A model generated the notes under the pieces. It saw only the letters and a list, made by a program, of their open reading frames with translations, was not told where the DNA came from and did no database searches. Below, piece by piece: positions 1 to 11,523 of a stretch of DNA of 59,475 bases (within the stretch, counting starts at the first letter, position 1; each line of letters begins with the position of its first letter). The position numbers were made by a program, and so were the translations under genes. This DNA is from an uncultured Acetobacteraceae bacterium (GTDB taxonomy: Bacteria; Pseudomonadota; Alphaproteobacteria; Acetobacterales; Acetobacteraceae): NCBI GenBank assembly GCA_903918195.1, contig CAIXDS010000274.1:1-59475 (forward strand), written 5' to 3'.

Positions 1-108
1 CATCTCCTCACCCCCTCTTCTCAAAATCCTTCAAACGAATGGGTTCTAAGGGCTCCGCCCTTAGCGGGGTCCAGGGGCAGAGCCCCTGGCCTTCCTTCCC
101 CCGATTCG
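1..108. repeat. GC-rich palindromic repeat, copy 1 (long form)
   Basis: This is a long copy of the window's dispersed palindrome family. It starts with a CCTCACCCCC stretch and an AT-richer spacer, then has the hairpin AAGGGCTCCGCCCTT (48-62), then the core CCAGGGGCAGAGCCCCTGG (71-89), and ends with CCTTCCTTCCCCCGATT. The same order of blocks is seen in the right-hand copy at 5026-5111. It lies upstream of the DsbA-like gene. Any upstream gene is outside the window. Confidence 0.75.
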
Positions 109-167
109 CTTGCGCGCAAGCCCGCCGCGGCTGATAGTTTAGCGATGCGTCCGTTGCGTCCCGTCAA

Positions 168-836
168 GTGAACATTCTCGCCCCACCGCGCGCGCGCCTC
201 GGTATCGAGGTGGTGCACGATCTGGTGTGCCCCTGGTGCTACCTCGGGCTGCGCCGGCTGCTGCGCACGCTGCGGCGGCGGCCGGACCTGCTGACCGACA
301 TCTCCTGGCGGCCGTTCCTGCTCAACCCGGACATGCCGCGCGCCGGCCTGCCGCGCGCCGACTACGTGGTGCGCAAGTTCGGCGGCGAGGAACGGGCGCG
401 GCGGCTGTATGCCTCGATTACCGAGATCGGCCGGGCGGAGGGGCTGCAGTTCCGTTTCGACCGCATCCGCCGCACGCCGTCATCGGTGGATGCGCACCGG
501 CTGGTGCGCTGGGCCTCGGCCTACGGGCGCGGCGCGGAAGTGGTGGAAGCGCTGTTCGCGGCGCATTTCACCGATGGACGCGATATCGGCGACACCCATG
601 TGCTGACCGATGTGGCGCTGGCCTGCGGGCTGGACGGACCAGCGGCGCGCGGCTTCCTGACCGGTGACACCGAGATCGATGCGGTGCACGCCGAGAACCT
701 GCGTGCGCACCGGCTGGGCATCAACGGGGTGCCGTGCTTCGTCATCGGCGGGCGGCACGCCATCGCCGGGGCGCAGGAGCCGGAAGTGATCGAACGGCTG
801 CTGGACGTGGCGGTGGTCGAGGCCGCCGAGGGGTAA
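168..836 (+). CDS. DsbA family oxidoreductase, FrnE-like
   Basis: The 222-aa product has a thioredoxin-fold DsbA domain with a CPWC active site at residues 21-24, preceded by a beta strand (GIEVVHDLV). The cis-proline loop NGVPCFVI is near residue 190. Spacing and length fit the FrnE subgroup of DsbA-like oxidoreductases (2-hydroxychromene-2-carboxylate isomerase/DsbA fold). There is no signal peptide, so it is probably cytoplasmic, as FrnE proteins usually are. The start is GTG, chosen because it begins just before the first strand and nothing better lies upstream. The substrate is unknown; thiol redox or stress protection is a family-level inference. It converges with the gene at 918-1349. 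Confidence 0.85.
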   Translation: MNILAPPRARLGIEVVHDLVCPWCYLGLRRLLRTLRRRPDLLTDISWRPFLLNPDMPRAGLPRADYVVRKFGGEERARRLYASITEIGRAEGLQFRFDRIRRTPSSVDAHRLVRWASAYGRGAEVVEALFAAHFTDGRDIGDTHVLTDVALACGLDGPAARGFLTGDTEIDAVHAENLRAHRLGINGVPCFVIGGRHAIAGAQEPEVIERLLDVAVVEAAEG

Positions 837-851
837 CGCGCGCCGCCGCCC

Positions 852-883
852 CTTCCCGCCCCCGCCGTGAAGGATGCGGGAAG
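852..883. terminator. Inverted repeat between convergent genes
   Basis: CTTCCCGC (852-859) and GCGGGAAG (876-883) form an 8-bp perfect stem with a 16-nt loop between two convergent stop codons. There is no U tract, so a terminator role is an inference from position. Confidence 0.4.
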
Positions 884-917
884 CGGGAAGAAGCTGCGAC
901 GCCAGCCTGAACCGGCG

Positions 918-1349
918 TTACAAAGCGCGCGCCATCCCCAGCTCGGCGCGCACGATCGCCGCGTCGAACATGGCCAGCACCTCGGCATGGCTCACCGAGT
1001 CATTCATGCTCTCGACCGAGTGATGGCCGTGCATGCGGGCCACCTGCAGCAATGCGCCGGCGGCATCGCGGCGCACGCCGCGCCAGGCGGTGCGGCCGGC
1101 GGCCTGCAGCGCGCCCATGGCGCAGTGCCGGCCGTGCCGCACATAGGCCCCTTGCAGCCAGTTCGCCTCGTCGGCGATCAGGGCCCGCGCCTCGCCCAGC
1201 AAGGCCACCGCGGTGGCGGGCTGGCCCCGGCCCGAGGCGTCTCGCAGACGGTCGCGGAGGCTGCGCCAGACCCCGCGAAGTGACCACGCCGGCGCATTCG
1301 CCAAGCGTGCGGTCTGGTCGATCGGGAAGCCGACCGTATCGAACGGCAT
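918..1349 (-). CDS. Small conserved protein, DUF6197-like
   Basis: The product is about 143 aa, soluble and Ala/Arg-rich. The segment ANWLQGAYVRHGRHCAMGAL resembles the W-x-Q-G-A ... C-x-x-G-A-L signature that I associate with DUF6197 proteins. This is a memory-based match without a search. An in-frame ATG lies upstream, but the start at 1349 is preferred because GGAGGG sits about 7 nt before it. It reads away from mfd's direction only in being upstream of nothing: it is downstream of mfd on the same strand, 98 nt after the mfd stop. Function is unknown. Confidence 0.6.
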   Translation of the reverse strand: MPFDTVGFPIDQTARLANAPAWSLRGVWRSLRDRLRDASGRGQPATAVALLGEARALIADEANWLQGAYVRHGRHCAMGALQAAGRTAWRGVRRDAAGALLQVARMHGHHSVESMNDSVSHAEVLAMFDAAIVRAELGMARAL

Positions 1350-1447
1350 GGGTTGGTCCCTCCGTATGTTTCCCCATCCCGACGTCAGCACGAAAGCGGC
1401 TGGCGAAAAGCGACCTTACGGAAACGTGATGCGCCGTTCATCCACGG

Positions 1448-4897
<3,450 letters not shown>

Positions 4898-4919
4898 GGG
4901 TACGCCGGAAAGCAAGCAA

Positions 4920-5111
4920 GGCCAGGGGCTCTGCCCCTGGACCCCGCCAAGGGCCGAGAGGCCCCTGGACCCCATTCGTTTATAGGTTTGCCGGGAGAGG
5001 GGGGTGAGGAGATGCATCGGCCCCTCCTCACCCCCCTCTCCCAGCAAACCTCCAAGTGATGGGGTCCAGGGGCCTCTCGGCCCTTGGCGGGTCCAGGGCA
5101 GAGCCCTGGCC
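4920..5111. repeat. Head-to-head dimer of the palindromic repeat
   Basis: Two long copies face each other: 4920-5009 and 5026-5111, around a 16-nt centre containing ATGCAT. Each has the block order CCTCACCCCC / spacer / GGGTCCAGGGGCC..GGCCC / GCGGGTCCAGGGCAGAGCCCTGGCC, so the whole unit is a nearly 200-bp imperfect palindrome. It separates sdhE from mfd, both on the minus strand, and occupies the region where mfd's ribosome-binding site and promoter would be expected. Confidence 0.85.
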
Positions 5112-5135
5112 TTACTTCCTTTTCTGGCGCCCCCA

Positions 5136-5432
5136 TCACCGGCTCCAAGGCGCCAGCGCGAAGGCGCGGATGGCCTGCATGGTGGGCGAGTCGATCTCCT
5201 GCGGGATCGGCCGGCGGCCGGTCAGCCAGTCGGCAAGGTCGGCGTCGGACAGGTCCATGACCTGTTCGAGCGCATCCATTTCGCTCTCTGTCATGGCACC
5301 GATATGGCGGCGCACGTAGCCGCCGATCAGCAGGTCGTTCTCGTAGCTGCCGCGGTGGGTGGCGCGGTAGAGCAGGCGGCGGCGGCGCGTGTCGAGCGGG
5401 GTCAGGGCTGGTTCGGTCATCGGGAGGGTCAT
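5136..5432 (-). CDS. sdhE: Succinate dehydrogenase assembly factor SdhE
   Basis: SdhE (DUF339, YgfY/Sdh5 family) helps attach FAD covalently to the SdhA flavoprotein in the cytoplasm. The 98-aa product has the diagnostic R-G-x-x-E motif in RATHRGSYENDLL, followed by the expected helical bundle (EMDALEQVMDLSDADLADWL). ATG 5432 is preferred because GGAG lies 5 nt upstream; a second ATG at 5420 (MTEPALTP) is possible. The much longer open frame upstream is antisense to recG and is not real. It is divergent from recG with only 29 nt between start codons. Confidence 0.9.
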   Translation of the reverse strand: MTLPMTEPALTPLDTRRRRLLYRATHRGSYENDLLIGGYVRRHIGAMTESEMDALEQVMDLSDADLADWLTGRRPIPQEIDSPTMQAIRAFALAPWSR

Positions 5433-5461
5433 ATAGACTCCGGCCTGGACAGTGTCAGCCC

Positions 5462-7531
5462 ATGCACCCACCCACGCCATCACCGATTCCGGCCAGCCTG
5501 TGCGCCCCGCTGTTCGAACCGCTGACCGCCCTGCGCGGCGTGGGCGAGACGGTGGCGGCGCTGATCGCGCGCGCCGCCGGCGGCACGCGGGTGATCGACC
5601 TGCTGTTCCACCTGCCGGAAAGCTGGATCGACCGCCGCGCGCGCACCACCATCGCCGACGCGGTGCCGGGGGCGCTGGCGACGATCGAAGTGGAAGTGGT
5701 GCGCATCGACCCACCGGGCAGCGCGCGCCAGCCCACCAAGGTGGTGGTGACGGATGGCAGCGGGTTCGCCGATCTGGTGTTCTTTCAGCGCTTTCCAACG
5801 GCGAAGCTGCCGAAAGGAGGGCGGGTGCTGGTGTCGGGCCGGTTCGACGACCGCCGGCAGATCGTGCATCCCGACCATATCGTGCCTGCCGACCGCGCGG
5901 AGGGGCTGCCCTGGATCGAGCCGGTATGGGGCCTGACAGCGGGGCTGTTCCCCTGGCACCTGCGCAAACCGGTGGCACAGGCGCTGGAGCGCATTCCGGA
6001 CCTGCCGGAGTGGCACGATCCGGCGCTGCTGGCGCGGGAGAAATGGCCCGGGTTTGCCGAGGCGCTGCACCTGCTGCACGCGCCGCAGGCGCCGCCCCCA
6101 CCGGGGGCGCGGCGGCGGCTGGCCTATGACGAGCTGCTGGCCGGCCAGATCGCCCTGGCCTTCCTGCGCCGGCGCGTGCGCGACCGGCCGGGCCGGGCGC
6201 TGACCGGCGACGGGGCGCTGCGGGCGCAGGCGCTGGCGACGTTCGGGCTGCCGCCGACCGAGGCGCAGCTTGCGGTGCTGGCGGAGATCGACGCCGATCT
6301 GGCGGCCCCGCGGCGGATGCTGCGGCTGCTGCAGGGCGATGTGGGCTCCGGCAAGACCTTGGTGGCGGTGCTGGCCATGCTGCGGGCGGTGGAGGCCGGC
6401 GCGCAGGCGGCGCTGATGGCGCCAACGGAGATTCTCGCGCGCCAGCACCATCGTACCCTTGAACGCATCTGCCCGGTCCCCTGCGCCCTGCTGACCGGCT
6501 CGGTAACCGGAAAAGCCCGCGCCGCCGTGTTGGAGGGGCTGGCGGATGGCAGCATTCCCATTGTGGTCGGCACGCACGCGCTGGTGCAGGACGGGGTGGT
6601 GTTCCACGACCTCGGGCTGGCGGTGATTGATGAGCAGCACCGGTTCGGCGTGGAGCAGCGGCTGCGCATGGGCGACAAGGGGGTGGCCGCGGACGTGCTG
6701 GTCATGACCGCCACGCCGATCCCGCGCACGCTGCTGCTGACCCAGTGGGGCGAAATGCAGGTCAGCCGCCTGACCGGCAAGCCGGCCGGGCGAAAGCCGG
6801 TGCGCACCACGCTGCACTCGCTGGCGACGCTGCCGGACGTGGTGGGCGGGGTGGCGCGGGCGCTGGACGGCGGGGCACGTGTGTACTGGGTGTGCCCGAT
6901 GGTGGCCGAAAGCGAACTGATCGACCTGGCCGCCGCCGAGGCGCGTTTTGCCGAGCTGCAGGCGCGGTTCGGCCCGCTGGTGGGGCTGGCGCACGGGCAG
7001 CAGGACAGCGCGGTGCGCGAGGCCGCACTGGCGGATTTCGCCGCCGGGCGGACGCGGCTGCTGGTGGCGACCACGGTGATCGAGGTCGGCGTCGATGTGC
7101 CGGAGGCGAGCGTGATGGTGATCGAGCACGCCGAGCGGTTCGGGCTCGCCCCGCTGCACCAGTTGCGCGGGCGCGTCGGGCGCGGCCAGGATGCGAGTTT
7201 CTGCCTGTTGCTGCATGCTGACGGGCTGACCGAAACCGGGCGGCGGCGGCTGCTGCTGCTGCGCGACACCGAAGACGGGTTCCGCATCGCCGACGAGGAT
7301 TTCCGCATCCGCGGCGGCGGTGACCTGCTGGGCACCCGCCAGGCCGGCCTGCCCGGCTGGCGGCTGGCCGACCCGGCCGAGGACGAGGGGCTGCTGCACA
7401 TGGCCGATCAGGACGCGGAACTGCTGGTGCAGAAGGACCCGAAGCTGGAGAGCAAGCGCGGCCGGGCGGTGCGGGTGCTGCTGTATCTGTTCGAGAAGCG
7501 CGAGGCGTTCCGGACGTTGCGGGCCGGGTAA
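5462..7531 (+). CDS. recG: ATP-dependent DNA helicase RecG
   Basis: RecG remodels stalled replication forks and branch-migrates Holliday junctions. The 689-aa product has an N-terminal wedge/OB domain (residues ~60-160), Walker A GDVGSGKTLVA near residue 295, a DEQH box in VIDEQHRFGVEQR near 390, TATPIPRTL, and the C-terminal motifs LRGRVGRG and DFRIRGGGDLLGTRQ. Length and order are typical. ATG 5462 has no strong Shine-Dalgarno. The mRNA could be leaderless or nearly so, given the 29-nt gap to the divergent sdhE start. Confidence 0.96.
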   Translation: MHPPTPSPIPASLCAPLFEPLTALRGVGETVAALIARAAGGTRVIDLLFHLPESWIDRRARTTIADAVPGALATIEVEVVRIDPPGSARQPTKVVVTDGSGFADLVFFQRFPTAKLPKGGRVLVSGRFDDRRQIVHPDHIVPADRAEGLPWIEPVWGLTAGLFPWHLRKPVAQALERIPDLPEWHDPALLAREKWPGFAEALHLLHAPQAPPPPGARRRLAYDELLAGQIALAFLRRRVRDRPGRALTGDGALRAQALATFGLPPTEAQLAVLAEIDADLAAPRRMLRLLQGDVGSGKTLVAVLAMLRAVEAGAQAALMAPTEILARQHHRTLERICPVPCALLTGSVTGKARAAVLEGLADGSIPIVVGTHALVQDGVVFHDLGLAVIDEQHRFGVEQRLRMGDKGVAADVLVMTATPIPRTLLLTQWGEMQVSRLTGKPAGRKPVRTTLHSLATLPDVVGGVARALDGGARVYWVCPMVAESELIDLAAAEARFAELQARFGPLVGLAHGQQDSAVREAALADFAAGRTRLLVATTVIEVGVDVPEASVMVIEHAERFGLAPLHQLRGRVGRGQDASFCLLLHADGLTETGRRRLLLLRDTEDGFRIADEDFRIRGGGDLLGTRQAGLPGWRLADPAEDEGLLHMADQDAELLVQKDPKLESKRGRAVRVLLYLFEKREAFRTLRAG

Positions 7532-7668
7532 CGGGGCCGCTGAGCGGGCAAATAGCCTCCGGTCAGCGCCGGGCCAGTCAATACCCGCCTTGCTTCCGCC
7601 TGAACGCGAAACCCGTTCTTAACGTGCACCCCGCATCCTGCGCACAGGACCAGCGCAAGCGCGGACAC

Positions 7669-8040
7669 ATGACGACAGAGCTCGCCGAAGACCTTGCGTA
7701 TGTGCGCCTCGACGCCGGGACGCGCGCCACCGACGACATCCGCACCCAGGTCAGCGCCGTGCAAGGCGTGGTGGGGCAAATCGCGACGGCGATGGGCGAA
7801 ATCGCGCATACCGTCGACCGGGTGCGCGAGGCGACCGCCGCAATTGCCGGCGCCGTGGAAGAACAGAGCGCCGTCACCCAGGAGATCAGCCGCTCGGTCG
7901 CCTCCGCCGCTGCCGGCGCCGGCAGCGTCAGAGATGGCGCACGCGAGATGCAGGCGGTGGCCGATCGCACGGCGCACAACGCCCGCGGCGTGGCCGCAAG
8001 AGCGCCGCGTAACACGAGGGCGCAGGTGCCTGCGGTTTGA
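7669..8040 (+). pseudogene. Remnant of a methyl-accepting chemotaxis protein
   Basis: The open frame resembles only the last part of a chemoreceptor signalling domain: IATAMGEIAHTVDRVREATA followed by GAVEEQSAVTQEISRSV. There is no sensor domain, transmembrane helix or HAMP, and the highly conserved hairpin tip (E-I-x-x-I-x-x-I-A-x-Q-T type) is missing. The tail after AAGAGSVRDG looks frameshifted or degraded. I read it as a truncated chemoreceptor gene. A short functional cytoplasmic helical protein starting at ATG 7669 cannot be excluded. No che genes are nearby. Confidence 0.55.
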
Positions 8041-8097
8041 CCTGGGTCAATGCGTGCCGATGACAAACGTTGCAGTGTGGGACTGTCACATATGGGG

Positions 8098-8143
8098 ATC
8101 ACCCGGAGTGGTGACTGCCCAGTGTGGCAGTTGCAAGGGGAGA
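8098..8143 (+). promoter_or_regulatory. Tandem hairpins in the hsp20 leader, ending at the Shine-Dalgarno
   Basis: Two short hairpins lie back to back: TCACC-CGGAGT-GGTGA and ACTGCC-CAGTGT-GGCAGT (8114-8131). They are followed 3 nt later by AAGGGGAGA (8135-8143). This arrangement just upstream of a small heat-shock gene suggests an RNA thermometer, but the hairpins as drawn do not pair directly with the Shine-Dalgarno, so the role is speculative. Confidence 0.3.
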
Positions 8144-8170
8144 ACACCAATTGCATCGACACCCGTAGAA

Positions 8171-8659
8171 GTGAAGAAAACCGAGCCGGCCCCGGTGCCC
8201 GATATCTGGCAGAATTTCCGCACCGAGATGGACCGGCTGTTCGACCGGTTCGGGTTCGGCGTTCCGTCGCTGTCGCGCATGTTCATGACACCGCCCGGCT
8301 TCACGGCCCCCGCCCTCACCGTGTCGGCACCCGCCGTGGAAATCAGCGAGGATAACAATGCCTGGCGCCTGACCGCCGAACTGCCCGGCCTGGCCGAAAA
8401 GGACGTTGAGGTGGTGCTGGCCGACGACGTGCTGACCCTGCGCGGCGAAAAGAAGCAGGAGCGTGAGGAGAGCGGCACGAACTTCCATATCTCCGAACGC
8501 AGCTACGGCAGCTTCGCCCGCAGCTTCGTCCTGCCGGAAGGCGTCGATCGCAACGGCATCGGCGCGGCATTCGCCAAGGGCGTGCTGACCGTCACGCTGC
8601 CGAAGAAGCCGGAAGCGAAGGTCGAGGAGAAGCGCATCGAGGTGAAGGCAACCACCTGA
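8171..8659 (+). CDS. Small heat-shock protein, Hsp20/alpha-crystallin family
   Basis: This is an ATP-independent holdase that binds unfolding proteins in the cytoplasm. The 162-aa product has a variable N-terminal arm (DIWQNFRTEMDRLFDRFGF), then the alpha-crystallin domain with the features PAVEISEDNNAWRLTAELPG, LTLRGEKK and the C-terminal GVLTVTLPKKPEA. Start choice is uncertain. GTG 8171 gives a normal-length protein. An in-frame ATT at 8150 sits 6 nt after the strong AAGGGGAGA, and an in-frame ATG at 8060 would add a non-Hsp20-like extension. A strong hairpin follows the stop. Confidence 0.9.
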   Translation: MKKTEPAPVPDIWQNFRTEMDRLFDRFGFGVPSLSRMFMTPPGFTAPALTVSAPAVEISEDNNAWRLTAELPGLAEKDVEVVLADDVLTLRGEKKQEREESGTNFHISERSYGSFARSFVLPEGVDRNGIGAAFAKGVLTVTLPKKPEAKVEEKRIEVKATT

Positions 8660-8688
8660 CGGCCCTGCGCAAAGGGGGTGGGCGCAAA

Positions 8689-8714
8689 GGGGCGGGACCG
8701 CAAGGTCCCGCCCC
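8689..8714 (+). terminator. Strong hairpin after hsp20
   Basis: GGGGCGGGACC and GGTCCCGCCCC form an 11-bp perfect stem closed by a GCAA (GNRA) tetraloop, 30 nt after the hsp20 stop. No U tract follows. It is a likely transcription terminator or 3'-end stabiliser. Confidence 0.6.
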
Positions 8715-8952
8715 TGCCTCGGTTTCTGCTCGGCCAGCGCAGGGCGGTGGGATGGGGCATGCCCGGCGGATGATCGCCAGATTGTGTCCTGCATCGTCAC
8801 GCGGCGACCGCTCTGTGGCGTGGCAGATAGCGGCAAGTTCATTCACTTTTCGTCTGGAATCGGATACCATATCTGGGTGTTCCCTGAACTGCGGCGAAGC
8901 GTTTTGGCGGACCAGCGTATCGGCTTCACCCGCACCGGAGTCGGAGGAGGCG

Positions 8953-9537
8953 ATGTCGGCAGCAATGGTTCGGCAGAATCGGATGGCACGGCTCTGGCGA
9001 AGGCCCGCACTATGGGTGGCAATGCTTGCGCTGTTCGCCGGGTGCTATGTCGGCGGCCCCTTCCTCACGCTGTGGCGGATCACCCGGGCACTCGACGGCG
9101 GCGACGTCGCCGTGTTGCAATCCCTGGTTGACTGGACTGCGGTCCGACAGGGCTTGAAGGATGACATTGCCGAGGGCGTGATCGGCATGCCGCAGCAGAC
9201 GCTGGTGGCGAGCAATACCCTGCCGCCATTCGGCGCCAGCTTCATCAGCGGCATCGCCGGCACGGAGGTTGACCGCTCCGTCACCCCGGAGGGTCTGTTG
9301 CAGGCGGCCCGGCAGATTGATCCGCTGCCCGGCGCCGCGGCCGAAATGCCCTTCCCCGCCATCGTCCATGCCGGCTTCACCGCGCCGACGCAGTTCGACC
9401 TGCACCTGCGCGGCATCTGCCAGGACTCGGGCGAGGAACCGCTGCACCTCCGCCTCGCCCTTCACGGCGGCGGCTGGCAGGTGGTGCGCGTGTGGGTGTC
9501 GCAGGACCTGATGGAGTGCGCGTCGTCGCCCACGTGA
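8953..9537 (+). CDS. DUF2939 domain protein, membrane-anchored
   Basis: The 194-aa product has one N-terminal membrane segment (about residues 17-40, LWVAMLALFAGCYVGGPFL) and then a soluble part beginning TLWRITRALDGGDVAVLQSLVDW, which matches the start of DUF2939 proteins as I recall them. The domain is probably periplasmic. ATG 8953 is chosen because GGAGGAGG lies just upstream; the longer open frame extends into non-coding leader. It is convergent with the MaoC gene. Function is unknown. Confidence 0.7.
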   Translation: MSAAMVRQNRMARLWRRPALWVAMLALFAGCYVGGPFLTLWRITRALDGGDVAVLQSLVDWTAVRQGLKDDIAEGVIGMPQQTLVASNTLPPFGASFISGIAGTEVDRSVTPEGLLQAARQIDPLPGAAAEMPFPAIVHAGFTAPTQFDLHLRGICQDSGEEPLHLRLALHGGGWQVVRVWVSQDLMECASSPT

Positions 9538-9565
9538 CGGGTGCGGTCCCTCCTGGCGTGGATCT

Positions 9566-10021
9566 TCAGTCGTAGACGAGGCTGATCGTTTCAGCCACCA
9601 GCGCCGGGCGGGAGCCGCCCTCGATCTCCACCGTCGCCTCAATGGTCAGACGCACCCCGCCCCGGAGAGGTTCCACCTGCTTCAGCACCTGATGCAAGCG
9701 CACGCGCGCGCCGGATGGCACCGGCGCGGTAAAACGCAGCTTGTTGGCGCCGTAGTTGATGCCGCGCGCGCGCTGGCGGATGCGGGTAATGCCGGCGGCC
9801 AACCGCGGCAGCAGCGACAGCGTGAGATAGCCGTGCGCGACGGTGCGCCCGCCCGGCATCTCGCGCTTCGCCCGCTCGACGTCCATATGAATCCATTGGT
9901 GGTCGCCGGTGGCATCGGCGAAGGCGTCGATCATTGCCTGGTCGATGGTGACCCAGTCGCTGGTGCCAAGATGCTGGCCCACGTACTCCGCCAGGTCAGC
10001 GGCGCGTTCGACCTCCAGCAT
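9566..10021 (-). CDS. MaoC-like hotdog-fold dehydratase
   Basis: The 151-aa product is a single hotdog domain of the MaoC/(R)-hydratase type. The catalytic Asp and His are visible in DATGDHQWIHMD, and the GRTVAHGYLTLSLLP segment is typical. Such enzymes add water to enoyl-CoA thioesters. It is the last gene of the box operon, 37 nt after boxB, which makes hydration of an unsaturated C6 CoA intermediate downstream of ring opening an attractive inference. No direct proof is visible. Confidence 0.82.
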   Translation of the reverse strand: MLEVERAADLAEYVGQHLGTSDWVTIDQAMIDAFADATGDHQWIHMDVERAKREMPGGRTVAHGYLTLSLLPRLAAGITRIRQRARGINYGANKLRFTAPVPSGARVRLHQVLKQVEPLRGGVRLTIEATVEIEGGSRPALVAETISLVYD

Positions 10022-10058
10022 GGCTTGGCCCCTCCGTGTCTTGCGTCACCCGCCGCGG

Positions 10059-11507
10059 TTACGCCTCGATCTTCACATATTCGTAGTCGCCCGGCTTGTT
10101 GTCGATGCCGGCTTTCGGCGGCGCGATCCACGGCGCGAAGTCGCCGGCAGCGTGCACCGGGCGCATCAGGCTGCCCAGATAGGCGTTGTCGTCGGCGGAC
10201 GGAAGAAAAGCATCGCGGCGCGCCTGCCAGCTTGCAGCATCCAACAGCCGACCTTCGGGGTCGGTCTCGACCGAGGTGAATTCGCCGATGCGACGGTTGA
10301 AGGCCACGTGCGGAAGTGCCAGGCGAAAAGCACAGTCGTTGCGTTCGATCAGCTTGTTCCAGCGGGTGATGCCGCCTTCGCAATCGTCCACGTAGTCATC
10401 GCGCAGCCGCATGTTCAGCGCCGACAGCGCCGGCACGTCTTCGCGCACGATCACGCCATCGCGCAAGCGCAGCACCGGATAAGTGGCAGTCAGCAGTTGA
10501 TGATCGTCGGTCAGCTTGTCCTCGCGGTAACGCCCTTTCAGGCCCGCATTGAACGCATTCGCCGCGTTGGTCGATATTTCGTTGCCGAACAGGTCGAGCG
10601 TGAGCGAGAAATGCAGGTTGATCTTCTTCTGCACCGTCGGCAGATCAATCACCCCCAGCGCCCGCACGCGTTCGCTGTCGGTCGGGTCGCCGATGCCGGC
10701 TTCCCGCATGGCCTGGCAGGTGCGCTCGATGATGCGGCCCACGCCGGATTCGCCCACGAACATGTGATGCGCCTCCTCGGTCAGCATGAAGCGGCAGGTG
10801 CGGCTCAGCGGGTCGAAGCCAGACTGCGCCAGCGCGGCCAACTGCATCTTGCCGTCGCGGTCGGTGAAATGGGTGAACATGAAGAAGCTGAGCCAGTCCG
10901 GCGTGGCCTCGTTGAAGGCACCGAGCATGCGCGGCGTGTCCTGGTGGCCGGAGCGGCGGCGCAGCAACTCCTCGGCCTCCTCGCGGCCGTCTTTGCCGAA
11001 GTATTTCTGCAGCAGATAGACCATGGCCCATAAATGGCGCCCCTCCTCCACATTCACCTGGAACAGGTTGCGCATGTCGTACAACGAGGGGGCGGTGGCA
11101 CCGAGATGGCGCTGCTGCTCGACCGAGGCCGGTTCGGTATCACCCTGGATCACCAGCAGGCGACGCAGCATGGCGCGGTATTCGCCCGGCACGTCCTGCC
11201 AGGCGGGCTCGCCCTTGTGGTGGCCGAACGGGATGGTGCGGCCTTCCACCTTCGGCGCCAGCAGGATTCCCCATTTGTAGTCAGGCATCTTCACGAAGCC
11301 GAACTTCGCCCAGCCCTCCGGATCGACACCGACCGCCGTGCGCAGATAGACGAGACTGTCCTGGAACCCTTCCGGTCCCATGTCCTTCCACCAGTCGATA
11401 TAGCCGGGGTGCCAGGTTTCCAGCGCGCGGCGCACGCGCGCATCCTGGTTCAGCCCGACATTGTTCGGGATCAGACCGTCATAGTCGACGTCCAGGTTTT
11501 CCAACAT
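10059..11507 (-). CDS. boxB: Benzoyl-CoA 2,3-epoxidase, oxygenase component BoxB
   Basis: BoxB uses a diiron centre and O2 to convert benzoyl-CoA to its 2,3-epoxide in aerobic benzoate degradation. The 482-aa product opens with the family-typical MLENLDVDYDGLIPNNVGL and a WHPGYIDWW segment. Putative diiron ligands are E125, E155 and H158 (EEGRH), D216 (FTDRDG), and E245 and H248 (TEEAHH). Their spacing matches that of the known Azoarcus enzyme, as I recall it. It needs electrons from the flavoprotein/Fe-S reductase BoxA, which is not encoded here. It lies 16 nt after boxC in the same operon. Confidence 0.93.
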   Translation of the reverse strand: MLENLDVDYDGLIPNNVGLNQDARVRRALETWHPGYIDWWKDMGPEGFQDSLVYLRTAVGVDPEGWAKFGFVKMPDYKWGILLAPKVEGRTIPFGHHKGEPAWQDVPGEYRAMLRRLLVIQGDTEPASVEQQRHLGATAPSLYDMRNLFQVNVEEGRHLWAMVYLLQKYFGKDGREEAEELLRRRSGHQDTPRMLGAFNEATPDWLSFFMFTHFTDRDGKMQLAALAQSGFDPLSRTCRFMLTEEAHHMFVGESGVGRIIERTCQAMREAGIGDPTDSERVRALGVIDLPTVQKKINLHFSLTLDLFGNEISTNAANAFNAGLKGRYREDKLTDDHQLLTATYPVLRLRDGVIVREDVPALSALNMRLRDDYVDDCEGGITRWNKLIERNDCAFRLALPHVAFNRRIGEFTSVETDPEGRLLDAASWQARRDAFLPSADDNAYLGSLMRPVHAAGDFAPWIAPPKAGIDNKPGDYEYVKIEA

Positions 11508-11523
11508 TGTTCCCTCCCGTTTG

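Noticed and set aside
4898..5047. A 50-residue N-terminal extension of Mfd
   Set aside because: These codons translate the palindromic repeat, and the peptide recurs in other frames at other repeat copies. The conserved protein begins at ATG 4897.
5433..6425. A long upstream extension of SdhE
   Set aside because: It is antisense to recG, and the SdhE family length is about 90-100 residues.
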